A DNA stretch of 64,000 nucleotides, taken from NCBI GenBank assembly GCA_001600615.1, contig BCKK01000004.1, positions 62,001 through 126,000 of the forward strand, written 5' to 3'. Below the pieces are notes generated by a model. The model had not been told where the DNA came from. It worked only from the letters and a program-made list of their open reading frames with translations, and did not search any database. Positions 1-11,833 of the stretch are shown here, piece after piece; the stretch's first letter is position 1, and every line of letters starts with the position of its first letter. Origin of the DNA: Dioszegia crocea. Its lineage: Eukaryota > Basidiomycota > Tremellomycetes > Tremellales > Bulleribasidiaceae. The position numbers and the translations under genes were made by a program.

Positions 1-1809
1 AGGGGAACGTACGTAGTTTGGCGCTTTACTAGCTGGGAAGATCAGATTTGGCGCCCAGGAATTAATAGCGTATGCTGCAGTCTGAAAGTCAGCACCAGTC
101 AAGCTCAATCATTAGAGCAGACTTACGTTCAAGAAACCAATAAGAATCGCTCGGGCTTCGGCACTATCGGTGAGTACCTCGTTCGCCCAGGCAAACATGA
201 TGGCTCCGATTGAAGTAGCCGTGAAGTTGAGGAAGAAACCGGCAAATTTCACTTGATTACTTTCGGGCCAGGTGGACAGCTGGGCGTATCAGCTGATTTG
301 ACATCTGAAGACTTACGATGATATTTCCGATGAGCGGAGGGAAACCGCCAAATAGCATAACTTTCCATCGACTCCCAATAGCATCACTTGTCCACGAGTA
401 GATTAGACTCGCAGCGATCGATACAGCGTACCCGGCGGTAGGGATGACGTTGATGAGGGTCACGTTGCCCTTCCAGGGTGGTGTAGCAGCGAGGAAGAGG
501 TTGAAGTAGGCGTAACTGCCCAAACCGACATTGAAGCAGATGTAGGGAACGCCGAATGCGTACTGTATGTCAGCTTTTGTTTTGGATTGATGAGAAGATG
601 ACTTACAGGATACCAAGTTGAGAATGTATCCTTGAACACCTTGAGCGTCAGACCCTTTCTAGGTGCTCGTTTCCATTTCTGACTTCGTGCAATCGCCATG
701 TCGATATCTTCGTCTTTGAAGAGCCACTTGGATCGTGGGTTGATATCGGTTGGAGAGTCGGGGATGAGGAAGAAGCCAGCAACGCAGATGGGCATGCAGA
801 TGACACCGTCCATGATCTGAATGTCAGTTGCGTTCTGTGGGCTAATCCGATCACTGAACTCACCATCAACCACTGCCAGCCCTTGATTCCGTATCTGTCG
901 TTGAGACCTGGAATATCAGCTTCAGCTTTTTTGTAACAAAAAGATAAGCTTACCAGCATGGACGGCTGCCTGAAGATAGCCCGAGAACATGGTCCCGACC
1001 GAAGAAGTCGCCTGGAACATGACCACCCGCTTACTGAGCTCGGCAGGGCCGTACCAAGATCCAAGGACGTAGATCATTCCAGGATAGGCTGTGGCTTCCA
1101 AAAGACCTGCAAATGATCAGCACAATTCATATCGGAAAGTCGAGAACTGGACTTACCAATCATGAAGCGAAGGCCATACAGCGTTTCGGGCTTCTTTGCG
1201 GCTGCGCAGGACATGACAAGTACAGTCCAGACCACTTCACAAGAGGGTAGCCAGACTGAGGGTCGGAGCCAGACCATCATCATCGTTCCTGGGAATGTAC
1301 CGAGAGCGTAGCCTAGAATCAGCTCAAAGCCTTCCCGACGAGACGTCTCAACTTACCAACTGTGAACATGGTGAGTAGCAAATTGTACTGATCTCCCTGA
1401 AAATTGAGGTCTTCCTTCATCCCTGATACGTAGGCATTGTTGATGTTGGCCTGACTAAGGTACTTGACAAAGTATCCCAAGATCGCCTGAGCCATCAGCC
1501 AAAATTCTGACGATCTGGATCACGAGCAGCTGAGAGACGCAACGCTGATTGACGGCGGGTGGACACCAATCTTTGGTCCGCCTTGGCCTGCCTCCGCGCT
1601 TCCGCATTTCAGACCGCTCATCCTCGCTCTGCCGACTTCCAACCAAGACTCACAATGGTCAACAGCGCCGAGTCGAGCTTGCGGACAAACTTTCGCTCTT
1701 CGGGACTCTTGTTGTCACTGTCCCATATCACGCGCAGTATCTTGGTGCCAATCGAGTTTGGTCGAGGCTCCTCATCCAGCTTCGCGCGGGCCTGTTCTAC
1801 CGAGCTCAT
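1..1809 (-). CDS. MFS transporter, allantoate permease (Dal5)-like, 3' end outside window
   Basis: Multi-spanning plasma-membrane permease of the anion:cation symporter branch of the major facilitator superfamily, whose fungal members import allantoate, ureidosuccinate, vitamins and small carboxylates. The start at 1809 opens with MSSVEQARAKLDEE. Exons carry family-typical stretches such as YLSQANINNAYVSGMKEDL (about residues 75-95), GSWYGPAEL after the central helices, FFLIPDSP and the loop SKWLFKDEDIDMAIAR. At least eight short introns separate them. The last readable exon (INSWAPNLIFPASKAPNY) ends at a GTACGT donor at the window edge, so the C-terminus lies outside. It is divergent from the 5-oxoprolinase gene, which suggests uptake of a substrate for that enzyme. 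The substrate cannot be read from sequence; the family call is secure. Confidence 0.85.
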
Positions 1810-2361
1810 CGTAGCGCTCGTGTTGAGGTTAGGCTGGTCAGAGTAGAGATTAAGATGAGGTATACCGCGAGGCGATTAGATGTCTATGCCTTTATAATCC
1901 TCAAACTCTTCGCTGGGAACAGCCGGCTGCAAATCGCCAAGCACGTCATGTCAGAAGATAGCGATATCATCTCGCGGAAGATTGGTAGCTATCTGTAATC
2001 AGCAAAGAGCCGCAGAGCAAGAGGCAGAGGCACGACGCAGGCATTACCATTACCAGCCAAAATTGTATGGTGCCGAGCTGTGCCGAATGCCTCTTTCGGT
2101 AATTTCGGCGCCGAAATCCAGGGTAAACCTCGGGAGAATACCCCCTTTCGGGTCGGGTTTCCTACTCCCACTCTAAAGCCAACACGTTACCATACATCCT
2201 GTTATCTATCGTGCTTTGGAGACTTGCAATGGTCACAGCTGTTGCCAATATGATGCCGCAAGGTCATCGGGATGTGGCTCCGACGTTGGCTGGTTCAGAT
2301 CTCAGAGCCAAATCCTTACGCGACGAGAATTTCATCATCAACACCCATCTAATTCACCACC
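1810..2361. promoter_or_regulatory. Shared divergent promoter of MFS transporter and 5-oxoprolinase
   Basis: This 552-bp gap separates two divergently transcribed genes. GATA-type elements are visible: AGATAG at 1956-1961, and TTATCTATC at 2212-2220, which on the minus strand reads as two overlapping GATA cores. GATA factors mediate nitrogen catabolite control in fungi, so these fit a nitrogen-regulated pair, but such short motifs also occur by chance. No protein gene is supported here. Confidence 0.4.
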
Positions 2362-5300
2362 ATGGTAGCTGAGCCTCAAGACAGAGACGGCGTCCGAGTG
2401 GCCATTGACCGCGGAGGAAGTGAGCTTGGTTCTGATAAGGTGGCACTAGGAGATGCACTGATGAAGTAGCTTTCTGTGATGTTTGGGCTCATATCCCTGC
2501 TCACCTCGTTCCGAAGCAGTTGTCGCCTGAGCTGTTGGGCAACGCGGAGATCATTCCCGCCGTGAACGGGGAAGCAAGCGTCCAGGTCACCTTCAAGCTG
2601 CTTTCCGTCGATCCAGCAAATTACGATGATGCGCCAAGTGAAGGAATCAGGAGGTTGCTGCAGATTGTTCTCGGCAAGGCGATACCAAAGGGACAGCAGT
2701 ATGATACCTCGGTCATCAGTAAGCCAAAGCTCTCCGGCCATTGCTGACTATCAGGCTCTGTGCGCATGGGAACTACAGTCGCTACCAATGCTCTTCTCGA
2801 ACGCAAAGGCGCCCCTTTCGGACTTGTCCTTACCGAAGGCTTCGCGGATCTTATCGAGGTCGGAGATCAGACCCGGCCGGATTTGTTCGATTTGAGCATC
2901 TCGAGGAAGGCCAAGATCCTCTACAGGCCCGAGGATGTGGTGTTGGCGGACGAGCGGGTGACCCTGGAGGGATGGAGCTTGAATCAGAATGGTCCGAGCG
3001 CGGAAGAACTGGTCCGGCTGGGTCAGACGGATGTGGGCGAGGATGAAAAGGGGCAGCGGGTGGTCACGGGAGTCAGTGGGGAGGCTGTACGCGTACTACG
3101 TCCACTAGGTACGTGGGAGGTCTTCATATCAGAACTTGGCTGACGCTCAGATACCGAAAAGCTTCGTTTGGACTTGCAGAAACTGTACGACGGGGGTCTG
3201 CGAGCACTGGCAGTCTGCCTGATACATTCCTATACATATCCTGGTGAGTCTAAGCGGTTCCTCCACTGGCATACAAGCTGAACAGTCAGACCACGAGCAC
3301 AAAGTAGCTCAGATTGCCAAAGAAATCGGATTTACCCAAATATCCCTCTCGTCCTCTCTATCTCCCGCTATCAAAGCTCTACCCCGAGGAAATTCCGCTG
3401 TAATTGACGCCTACCTCTCACCTATCCTCCGAGCATATGTCGATGGGTTCAACAGCCATTTCGCAGGTAACAAAGCTGGAGAGCGAAGTGAATTTATGAA
3501 GAGTGACGGTGGTTTGGTCTCATCTGACAAGTAAGTCTGGAAGTTGAGATCTTGTAATCATGGCTGATAAGGCAGATTCTCCGGTCTCCCAGCTGTCCTT
3601 TCCGGACCGGCAGGTGGGTTTGTCGGTTGCGCCCTGACCGCCTACAGCCAAAAGCGTAAGCGGCCCGTTGTCGGGTTTGACATGGGCGGAACCTCGACGG
3701 ATGTTTGTCGATTTTCGGGAGAGTTTGAATTGAACTATGAGAGTGTCATTGCTGGGGTGAAGATTGCTTGTCCTCAGCTGAGTATTGAGACTGTTGCCGC
3801 GTGAGTCGGTGTTATGGAGACCCCGATATGGACTGTGCTGATGGATCAGCGGTGGAGGTTCGAGATTGACGTATAAGAATGGAATGTTCCTAGTCGGGCC
3901 TGAAAGCGTCGGAGCACAGTAAGTCGGACCCCTTTACACAATATCAATGCTAACAATCTAGTCCCGGCCCAGCATGCTACCGCAAAGGTGGTTCTCTCGC
4001 CATCACCGATGCGAATCTCATCCTCGGCCGCCTTATCCCCTCCCAATTCCCAAGCATATTCGGGCCCGACGCAAATGAGCCTCTCGACATTTCCGCCTCG
4101 CGCGCCAAGTTTGACACTCTCGCCGCGGAGATCAACGCGGATCGGAAGGGGGCGCAGGCGTATACGGTGGAAGAGATTGCGGCGGGCTTTGTGAGGGTGG
4201 CCAATGAAGGAATGAGTCGGCCGATGAGGAACGTCACGGAGCAAAAGGGATTTGCAATGGCCAGTCACGATCTTTGCTGCTTTGGCGGGTGAGTCTGGCA
4301 ATCATCAGTGGGGACTATTGCTGACTTCACAGAGCTGGAGGTCAACATGCTTGTGCCATAGCGGCCAGTCTGGGCATTTCGACCGTTATTGTCCCCCGCT
4401 TCTCCTCCATCTTGTCGGCATACGGTATCGCATGCTCGGACCTAACTTCGGAAGCCTCCCTCCCACTCTCTGCCGAAATCCCAGATACACTCCTCGGTTC
4501 ATCCGTCAATTCGGATATTCAGTCCAGAGTCACCTCGCTCAAATCGGATGTCAGTCAACAACTCATCGACCAAGGCGTAAACCCTTCAGACGTCGAACAC
4601 TCCATTACAATCTCAACGCACTATGACGGATCCGACACACTCCTCCAAATACCCCTCTCCGATAGCTTAAAGTCAGATTTCATCGCTGCTCATCTCCGAG
4701 AAACGAGCTTTAGCTCAAACCGACCTGTCAGGATTGCGAATATCCGAGTGAGGGGTGTTGGGCGGACATTCAAAGTTGCTCCGAATGACTATGCGGATGC
4801 TTTGCAGCATGCGGAATCTTCCCCATCCCCTATAGTCGAGCCTTCCAGCCGCACCAAAGCCTTCTTCGAGGTGGACAAGGTCGTCATCCAGCTAGACACA
4901 CCGGTGTACGTCTTGGGCTCAGTCCCGGTCAACTCGAAAATCCCCGGACCGGCCATCATTGTCGATTCAACCCAAACTATCGTCGTTGAGCCATATACCA
5001 TCGCCGTCTGTCTACCCGAACATGTCATCCTTCGTCTATATACACAAACCCCATCAGCCCCTACCCCAGGAATCACTTCAAAACCCCAGCAGACCGATCC
5101 CATCATACTCGCGGTATTCGCAAATCGCTTCATGTCGATTGCTGAGCAGATGGGCCATACACTCCAACGAACCAGTATATCAGTCTCGATAAAGGAACGA
5201 CTAGACTTTTCTTGCTCGATTCACGGGACGGATGGTGCGCTCGTGGCGAATGCGCCGCATATACCCGTACATCTGGGTAGTATGCAGTATGCTGTCCAGG

Positions 5301-7007
5301 CGCAACATCTGCATTGGGCCGGAAAGCTGAAACCGGGAGATGTGCTTTTGACTAATCATCCACAGTGGGGAGGTGAGCTTGTCATTGCCACATGGAGACT
5401 CAGCTGATGGGCAGGTACACATTTACCAGATCTGACGGTGGTCACTCCCGTGTTCGATCCAAAAGACGATACCAAGGTCTTATTCTACGTTGCTTCCAGG
5501 GGTCATCATACCGATATGTGAGTCTGAGGCATTTCAAAGCTGATGATCAGTGGTGGAACCGGAGTGACATCTATGAATCCCATCTCGAAAGAACTATGGG
5601 AAGAGGGCGTATCAATCAAATCGTTCCGTCTAGTCTCGCAGGGCAAGTTTGAAGAGCAAGGCGTTAGGGATTTGTTTGCAGAGGTTGCGAAATATCCGGG
5701 ATGTTCAGCGACACGGCGGATAGATCATAATATCACAGATTTACAAGGTATGTCTTCGGTTCTTGACTTCAAGTATCGAGGCTGATAAGCAGCGGCGATA
5801 TCTGTCAATGTGCAAGGGACGAAACTTGTTAATCGGCTATTTGACGAGTTTGGGTCTGACCTAGTCTTGTACTACATGAAGGAAATCCAGCTGGTCGCTC
5901 AGCAGACAATCAAGGCGTTCTTTAGGGAGACTTACGATCGGTTTGAGGGGAAGCCATTAAGGGCACATGACTATGTGAGTTGTTGATCGAGAAACCATGT
6001 CGAATCAGAGCTGACAATTTCATAGATGGACGACGGTACGAGAATACAGCTGGAAGTGCGGATCAACAAAGAAGAGGGGACGGCGGAGTTTGATTGGAAC
6101 GGGACTGGACCACAAACCCATGGCAATGTACGTTATGAATTCTGTCGAGACGGATGTTTCGCTAATCCGCCAGATGAACAGCCCAATCGCTCTATCCTAC
6201 GCCGCCATCATCTACTCTTTGAGGTCCATGATCAACCGTACGTCCATTCCCCTTATACCCTCGTCTGGAACTAACTTCGCAGCCGAAATACCTATGCCGC
6301 TAAACCAAGGCGTTCTTGACCCCGTGACCAACATTGTCCCTCCCAACAGCTTCCTCAACCCTTCTGGCGTAGTCGCCATTTCTGGCTCCACCATCTCATC
6401 CCAGCGCCTAGTCGATGTCATCTTGCAGGCATTCGAAGCTGCCGCTTGTTCCCAGGGGTGCGCATCATCTACGGGTTTCGGATCAGGTGGGAAGAATGCA
6501 GATGGGACTGTTGTTCCTGGGTTTACATATGGGGAATCTCTAGGTGGAGGAAGTGGGGCTGGACCTACTTGGGATGGCAAACATGCTACTTGCGTCGTAA
6601 GTATCTTCTCCCCGATGTGGGCTACGCTGACAAGATAGCACTCAACCAATACTCGGTTGACGGACGTCGAGATATTCGAACAGCGTACCCCCCTTATCCT
6701 TCTCGACTCTACTATCCGACGCGAATCAGGCGGGAAAGGATTACATCGAGGTGGCGATGGATTATCCAAGACGTTTGAAGCGAGACAAGATGTCAGCTTC
6801 TCTATCGTGAGCCAGCGCAGGGTGTTTGCGCCTAAGGGAATGAAGGGTGGAGAAGATGGGGCAAGAGGGAGGAATACGTGGTTTATGAAGACGGAGGGAG
6901 GGTATGAGGCTATTAATGTGGGGAGTAATGGGATTGCGAAGTTGAAGAAGGGGGATAGGGTCAGGATTGAGACTCCTGGTGGAGGTGGTTGGGGAGTTGC
7001 GGAGTAG
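2362..7007 (+). CDS. OXP1: 5-oxoprolinase / hydantoinase A-B fusion (ATP-dependent cyclic amide hydrolase)
   Basis: Large cytosolic enzyme of about 1,290 residues. The family hydrolyses 5-oxo-L-proline to glutamate with ATP in the gamma-glutamyl cycle; relatives open hydantoins and lactams. Splicing the first intron to the TAG acceptor near 2469 restores the N-terminal phosphate loop IDRGGTFCDV. It is followed by [16 protein letters not shown], the second nucleotide-binding motif [15 protein letters not shown], and [11 protein letters not shown] of hydantoinase A. The hydantoinase B half begins near genomic position 5100 and ends with [13 protein letters not shown] just before the stop. Both halves form one protein, as in eukaryotic 5-oxoprolinases. 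More than ten short introns are present and no disabling change was seen. The substrate may be 5-oxoproline or another lactam; the GABA aminotransferase downstream keeps the second option open. Confidence 0.9.
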
Positions 7008-7229
7008 GATTGGGGATGGACAATATAGATGAGTAGATGGGTATGATTTGTTGATCCTTTGCAGGTGCGCAAAGGTGGAGCAGTCTTGCTTGGCGCTCGC
7101 CTCCTGCCCTCCTTTCACCGTTTGACCCGTTTGCATCCTTGGACAGAGCTAATTCGCCAACGTAGGCTAACAATCTGACTCGTACTGACCATCTAAAAAC
7201 TATACCGCCCACGGCACGACAAGGCCCTG

Positions 7230-7717
7230 ATGCGGATAAGTAAGAGAACACAACTGGCTTCGGCAATCAGCTTGCTGATATCTCTTCCATCCCTCGCCTT
7301 CCGCACCACGCTCGCATACGGCCCCGGCGTCAGCGTGTACACCGTAGTCGGAGACACGTTGACCCAACCACCCAGCGCTCCCGGTCCAGCCTTAATGCCA
7401 AGCTCCGATATGACGACTTTAGAGGCCAATAACGGGATTAGGACCGTGGTCAAGCTTGAGCTTGGCGAAGTGGATAAATGTTTATGGGTAAGTTTAGCGT
7501 CCGCCTAGTCGACTGAGACAGAGAGAGTTGCTGAAGGCTGACCCTGCATTAGTGCTTGATATTCAACAAGCCTGATGGGAAGATGACGGAGGATAGGCTG
7601 TTCCTTGTCCAGACTGCACAGCCACATGTGCCGATTGGGGATAATGGCGCTGGCGTGAAGATGGTGTGCGAGGATATCGATTGTAACGTGCTGGTCACTT
7701 TGTCATCTCAGTCGTAG
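7230..7717 (+). CDS. Small predicted secreted protein, unrecognised
   Basis: Two exons joined over a GTAAGT...CTGAC...TAG intron (about 7489-7551) give a protein of about 140 residues. The N-terminus MRISKRTQLASAISLLISLP has basic residues followed by a hydrophobic run, like a signal peptide. The mature part has cysteines in KCLWCLIFNK and MVCEDIDC and a hydrophobic C-terminus. It lies 222 bp after the 5-oxoprolinase stop on the same strand. No family was recognised. Preservation of frame across a canonical intron supports a real gene; the function is unknown. Confidence 0.55.
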
Positions 7718-8296
7718 GTATGTTGGAATTCGTATGTGACAAGTGCTGGCCCTCTCAATCAAGCTTGGGCTTGTTCATGACTAGCTGGTCGTCATTAAGC
7801 AAGGCGCAACCTCATATGGCAACCCCTATCATGCCGTCTTAGTGACCAAAGCGAAGCGCGCCATCCATCAGACGCCGTGCAGCCCCAAGCAGCACGCCAA
7901 GCGTACATTCAGGGTCTATATTCATACTTGACAAGGGGAACATGCTTGGGATGCGGTAGCTCGAGCTTTCAGGCATGGGGGGGAACTACTTTTAGCAAGC
8001 AGTAATGGTTGGTTCGACAATGCACTTTTTTGAGATTTGGCATACATTTTAATCCTTCAAGTCAGCTTCTGCGCTGGTTATGCCCATGATGTGAGGACGA
8101 GCATCAACCTCGCATATCATCACCTCATCGACAGCGGAGACTAGCTCTTCGCTTACTTCGGTTAAATCGGTTCTGGTTCGACTGATTAGGTTTAGCCTTT
8201 AGCCGAGCGCCAAACGTCCGAGCGATAAAAGAATCGTCAAATCGCGTCTTGTATCTATACATCGCCTCTATACATCACTCCCTAAGCTTCGATAAG
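7718..8296. promoter_or_regulatory. Intergenic region and GABA aminotransferase promoter
   Basis: These 579 bp hold no supported gene. The segment just before 8297 is C/T-rich, as expected for a fungal promoter and leader. No canonical TATA box or repeat was recognised. Confidence 0.3.
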
Positions 8297-10190
8297 ATGT
8301 TTGTCACTCGCCGTGTTCCCTCCTACTTGTCCTCAGCATCCCTACACCGCGTCGCAGCTCCCCTCATCAATCAGCGCCGCGCGTTCACCACTTCCGACCT
8401 GATCCCGCACGAGCCCGCCGGCCCTTCCGTCCATACCTCCTCTGTTCCTGGCCCAGCATCCCATGCTGCTTCCGCAGCAATCGACAAGATCCAAGATCCT
8501 CGCACGTATCAGCTTGTGGTGGACTATGAGAAGTCCATGGGGAACTATTTGGTGGACGCGGATGGGAATGTGATGTTGGATGTCTTTGCGCAGATTTCTA
8601 GTATTGCGTTGGGGTATAATGTGCCGGAAATGCTCAAGCTGGCAGAAGAGGTGAGCTATGTCTCTGTGGATTATTCGTAGACCATATACAAGCAGTCGAG
8701 CTGACACTGCCAGAAATCATTCATCACAGCCGCACTGAACCGACCTGCACTAGGCGCTTTCCCACCTAAAGACTGGGCAGAGGTCTTGGAGACTGGTCTG
8801 ATGAAGGCCGCCCCGGAAGGGTTCGATCAGTGTACTACGACCCTCTGCGGAAGCTCGGCGAATGGTGAGTCTGAGCTTGGACCTTGCTTGGACCCTAATC
8901 AGAACCTCGAGGGCAATCGCTGATCCCGCTCAGAGAACGCTTTCAAACTTGCCTTTATGGCTTATCGAGCGAGAGAGAGGGGTGGAGCTGCTTTTACTGA
9001 TGAGGAACTGAGTGAGCTCCAAAATTCGCTATCTCTATGGCCTAGTAGCTGACCGAGTAGACTCCTCAATGTGGAATCAGTCCCCTGGCGCACCCCAGCT
9101 TTCGGTCTTATCTTTCACCTCAGCCTTCCATGGACGGCTCTTCGGTAGTCTGAGTGCTACGAGAAGTAAGGCTATCCACAAGGTATGTCATCTAGGTCTT
9201 ACCGAGTGTACTCGCGAATGTTTGGCACCAGCTGACAAAGCGCAGGTCGATATCCCCGCGTTCGACTGGCCCGCTGCGCCATTCCCTCAATTGAAATACC
9301 CCTTATCTGAGAACACCGACTTCAACGCCGCAGAGGAGAAGAGATGTTTGGAAGAGTACGAGGAGATTATCGTCCGATCGTAAGCTCTGTTTCCTTCTAT
9401 TGCAGCTAAGCGCCTGATTTCGACTTTCGGCATCGAGGGTTTCTAGCTGATCTAACAGCAAATCCACATCCCCTGTCGCCGCCGTAATCATCGAACCCAT
9501 CCTATCCGAAGGCGGAGACAAACACGCGTCATCCGCCTATTTCCGCTCCCTCCGCACCATCGCCAAAAAGCACGGCGCCTTTTTTATCGTTGACGAGGTC
9601 CAGACGGGTGTAGGCGCCACTGGGAAGTTCTGGGCACACGAGCATTGGGACTTACCCAAAGGTGAAGAACCGGATATGGTGACGTTTAGTAAGAAGATGC
9701 AGGCGAGTGGGATATATCATAAGAAGAGTTTAAGGCCGAAGGAGAGTTATAGGATATACGGGACTTGGATGGTGAGTTCCCAGTTCGATCAGAACGAAGC
9801 AAGAAGCTCATATAGCAGGGTGATCCCATGCGTGCTCTACAAGCTCGACGCCTCATATCCCTTATCGACACCCATGCCCTCGTTCCCCATACCGCCGCCA
9901 CCGGCACAGCCCTCCACAACTCCCTCTCTTCCATCTTCTCCGACCCAGCCATCAACCGCGGTACCGATGGCGCGCAGAACTTGCGAGGTGAAGGTCAGGG
10001 GACATTTTTGAGTTGGGACATGAAGGATGGGCCACAAAGAGACGCTTTCGTGGGTCATATGAAGAAACGAGGGGTCTTGATGGGTGGGTGTGGAGAGCGG
10101 ACGATGAGGTTACGGCCTATGTTGACTTTTGGGGAGAAGCAGTTGGAGGTGTTGTGTGATGCGGTCAGGTCGACATTGAAGGAGATGTAG
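8297..10190 (+). CDS. UGA1: 4-aminobutyrate aminotransferase (GABA transaminase), PLP-dependent class III
   Basis: Transfers the amino group of GABA (or another omega-amino acid) to 2-oxoglutarate, giving succinate semialdehyde and glutamate. The Arg/Ser-rich start MFVTRRVPSYLSSASLHRVA looks like a mitochondrial targeting sequence. Readable landmarks in order: GNVMLDVFAQISSIALGYN, the PLP phosphate-binding CGSSANENAFK, FTSAFHGRLFGSLSATRSK, EPILSEGGDKHAS, the cofactor Asp in FIVDEVQTGVGATGKFWAHE, and the Schiff-base lysine region TFSKKMQASG. It ends with RLRPMLTFGEKQLEVL. About seven short introns; total about 490 residues, normal for the family. It sits between the hydantoinase-type enzyme and a nitrilase-type amidohydrolase, so it may transaminate the amino acid released by lactam or amide hydrolysis. 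Confidence 0.93.
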
Positions 10191-10415
10191 GGTAGCTGGA
10201 ATGAGAGTTTGGGGATTAGAGGATAGATGTGCAGTGGGCCTCATTCATACATGCAGCGTCGACTTTACGAGTACCTTTGCCTAAAGCTGAACCAGAGTCA
10301 GGCTCCGGGGGCTAGCTAGCCCGACCTCTCGGCCTCCTTGGGGCGAGGCGACATGCGAGTGCGGGTCGTCCCCGTGGATGTTGTCGTATTTCGGTACAAA
10401 GACGATGTGCGAGAG

Positions 10416-11757
10416 TTACGACCCATTCCGGATAGCTGCGTCTTCTCGGATCTTATACGTGTCCCTTGCATCCTAGGAACACGTCAGTCCAATGCCCTCA
10501 GCAGGAGCCTAGGCATTACTCACGGCAAGTACCCCCATATCCAGCTCGACGATCTCCAACCCCGCCGTCCCACCCTCAAACCCTCGGACTTTACCCATCA
10601 ACGGCGCCCAAACTCCACTACCGCCCATAAACCCTTCCTTTCCCGGCCCGCCCGCATTGGTGTGGATGAGGACTGTCTCAGTTTCGAATGCTCGTGCGTA
10701 GCAGAGGGATTGAACGAGGTTGAGCTCGTAGTTTGGGTTGGAGGTGTATTTGGAGGTCATACTGGATTGTTAGCTACTTTGTCAAGTCGCCATTAGGGCT
10801 GTTTCCAGATTCTGAACACAGGCAGATCAAGTAAAAGTGGCAGGAGATGGGGAAGGGAGAGAGGAGGGGTGAAGGCAGGGTATGACTTACGGTTCTGAGT
10901 CCGTAGCTAGCCAGTAAGCCGGAGCAAATATGATATCTGCACCTTTGTCGGCCAGTTGTTGAGCAGCTGCAGGGTGTGAGAGATCCCAGCCTACACACAT
11001 TAGCCTTAGAGTAGGATAGCAGAGTACGTCGAGAAGGCCAAACTTACAGATCAAGAAGCCAGCCTTGCCCCACGGCGTGTCGAAAAGTGGCTCTTCCACA
11101 GTCCCCGCCTCGAGGTATTCCCTTTTGATCAGCTGCTAGTCTTTCCCCAATGGACCAGAGACAGCACCACCTACCGCTCAGGATGCCACAAGTTCTTCTT
11201 CGTATAACTCCCGATCTTCTTGCCCGTACGGTCAATGAAGAAGGCTTCGTTGATCAGGGTGAAGTGAGAGTCGTCCGCGAGCTCTTTTGCGTTTGCCAGT
11301 AGATAATCATCCCACTGCCACCTTCTTGCCTGAACAGTATCGAAGTCTTCATCAACTGACAGAGGGAAGGGGGAGCAGGTCGGAAGGGGCGGGAGTGTGG
11401 AGCTCGAACCGTGGACGATGGTGCCAGTCACGGCGATATCGTTCGCTTTAGCGTAGTGAGCGATCCTGTCCTCGAGATGATTTGATGCTAAGCTCAGATA
11501 CTGATCAGTGTCAGTAATTGAAGGTGCGATTGTTGATGAGCACCCACCTGTCGTCCTCCATTGAGTATACCCTGCAGGAAATACTCTGGAAAACACACAA
11601 TATCCGCACCTGCCGCTTTGGCTCCCTTGATGTTGTCCTCGGCATGACAGCAATTGAGCACCAAGCTGCTGAGTATCCAATTATCCCGAGAGTTCTGTGG
11701 GGTATGTGGTCCTGGATCAGCTGAGAAGGGACATGTTTGAGCTATAGCGATCTTCAT
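10416..11757 (-). CDS. Carbon-nitrogen hydrolase (nitrilase superfamily amidase/carbamoylase)
   Basis: Nitrilase-fold enzyme that cleaves a non-peptide C-N bond through a Glu-Lys-Cys triad. The start at 11757 gives MKIAIAQTCPFS, the usual first strand; an upstream in-frame ATG at 11826 is less likely. The triad is visible: Glu in CFPEYFLQG, Lys in YTKKNLWHPE, and Cys in GFLICWDLSHP. After ADIIFAPAYW the fold continues to ALIHTNAGG-like and GGSGVWAPL segments. A last short exon after an intron near 10490 ends RDTYKIREDAAIRNGS. Four or more short introns; about 370 residues. It is divergent from and only 76 bp away from the Zn2Cys6 gene. The exact substrate (amide, carbamoyl-amine or nitrile) is not determined. 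Confidence 0.85.
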
Positions 11758-11833
11758 GATGTGATGTAGATGCAAACAGCCGCTGCGCGGTAATCTCGGG
11801 TTTCTCCATTCCTTATCTCTAGGCAATCTACAT
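11758..11833. promoter_or_regulatory. Very short divergent promoter between nitrilase and Zn2Cys6 genes
   Basis: Only 76 bp separate the two start codons, so both promoters and 5' leaders must overlap. This arrangement is common for a pathway regulator and a target gene. No binding motif was assigned. Confidence 0.45.

Noticed and set aside
10310..10325. Palindrome GGGCTAGCTAGCCC between convergent genes
   Set aside because: Short isolated palindrome without a T tract or repeat elsewhere in the window; no function can be supported.
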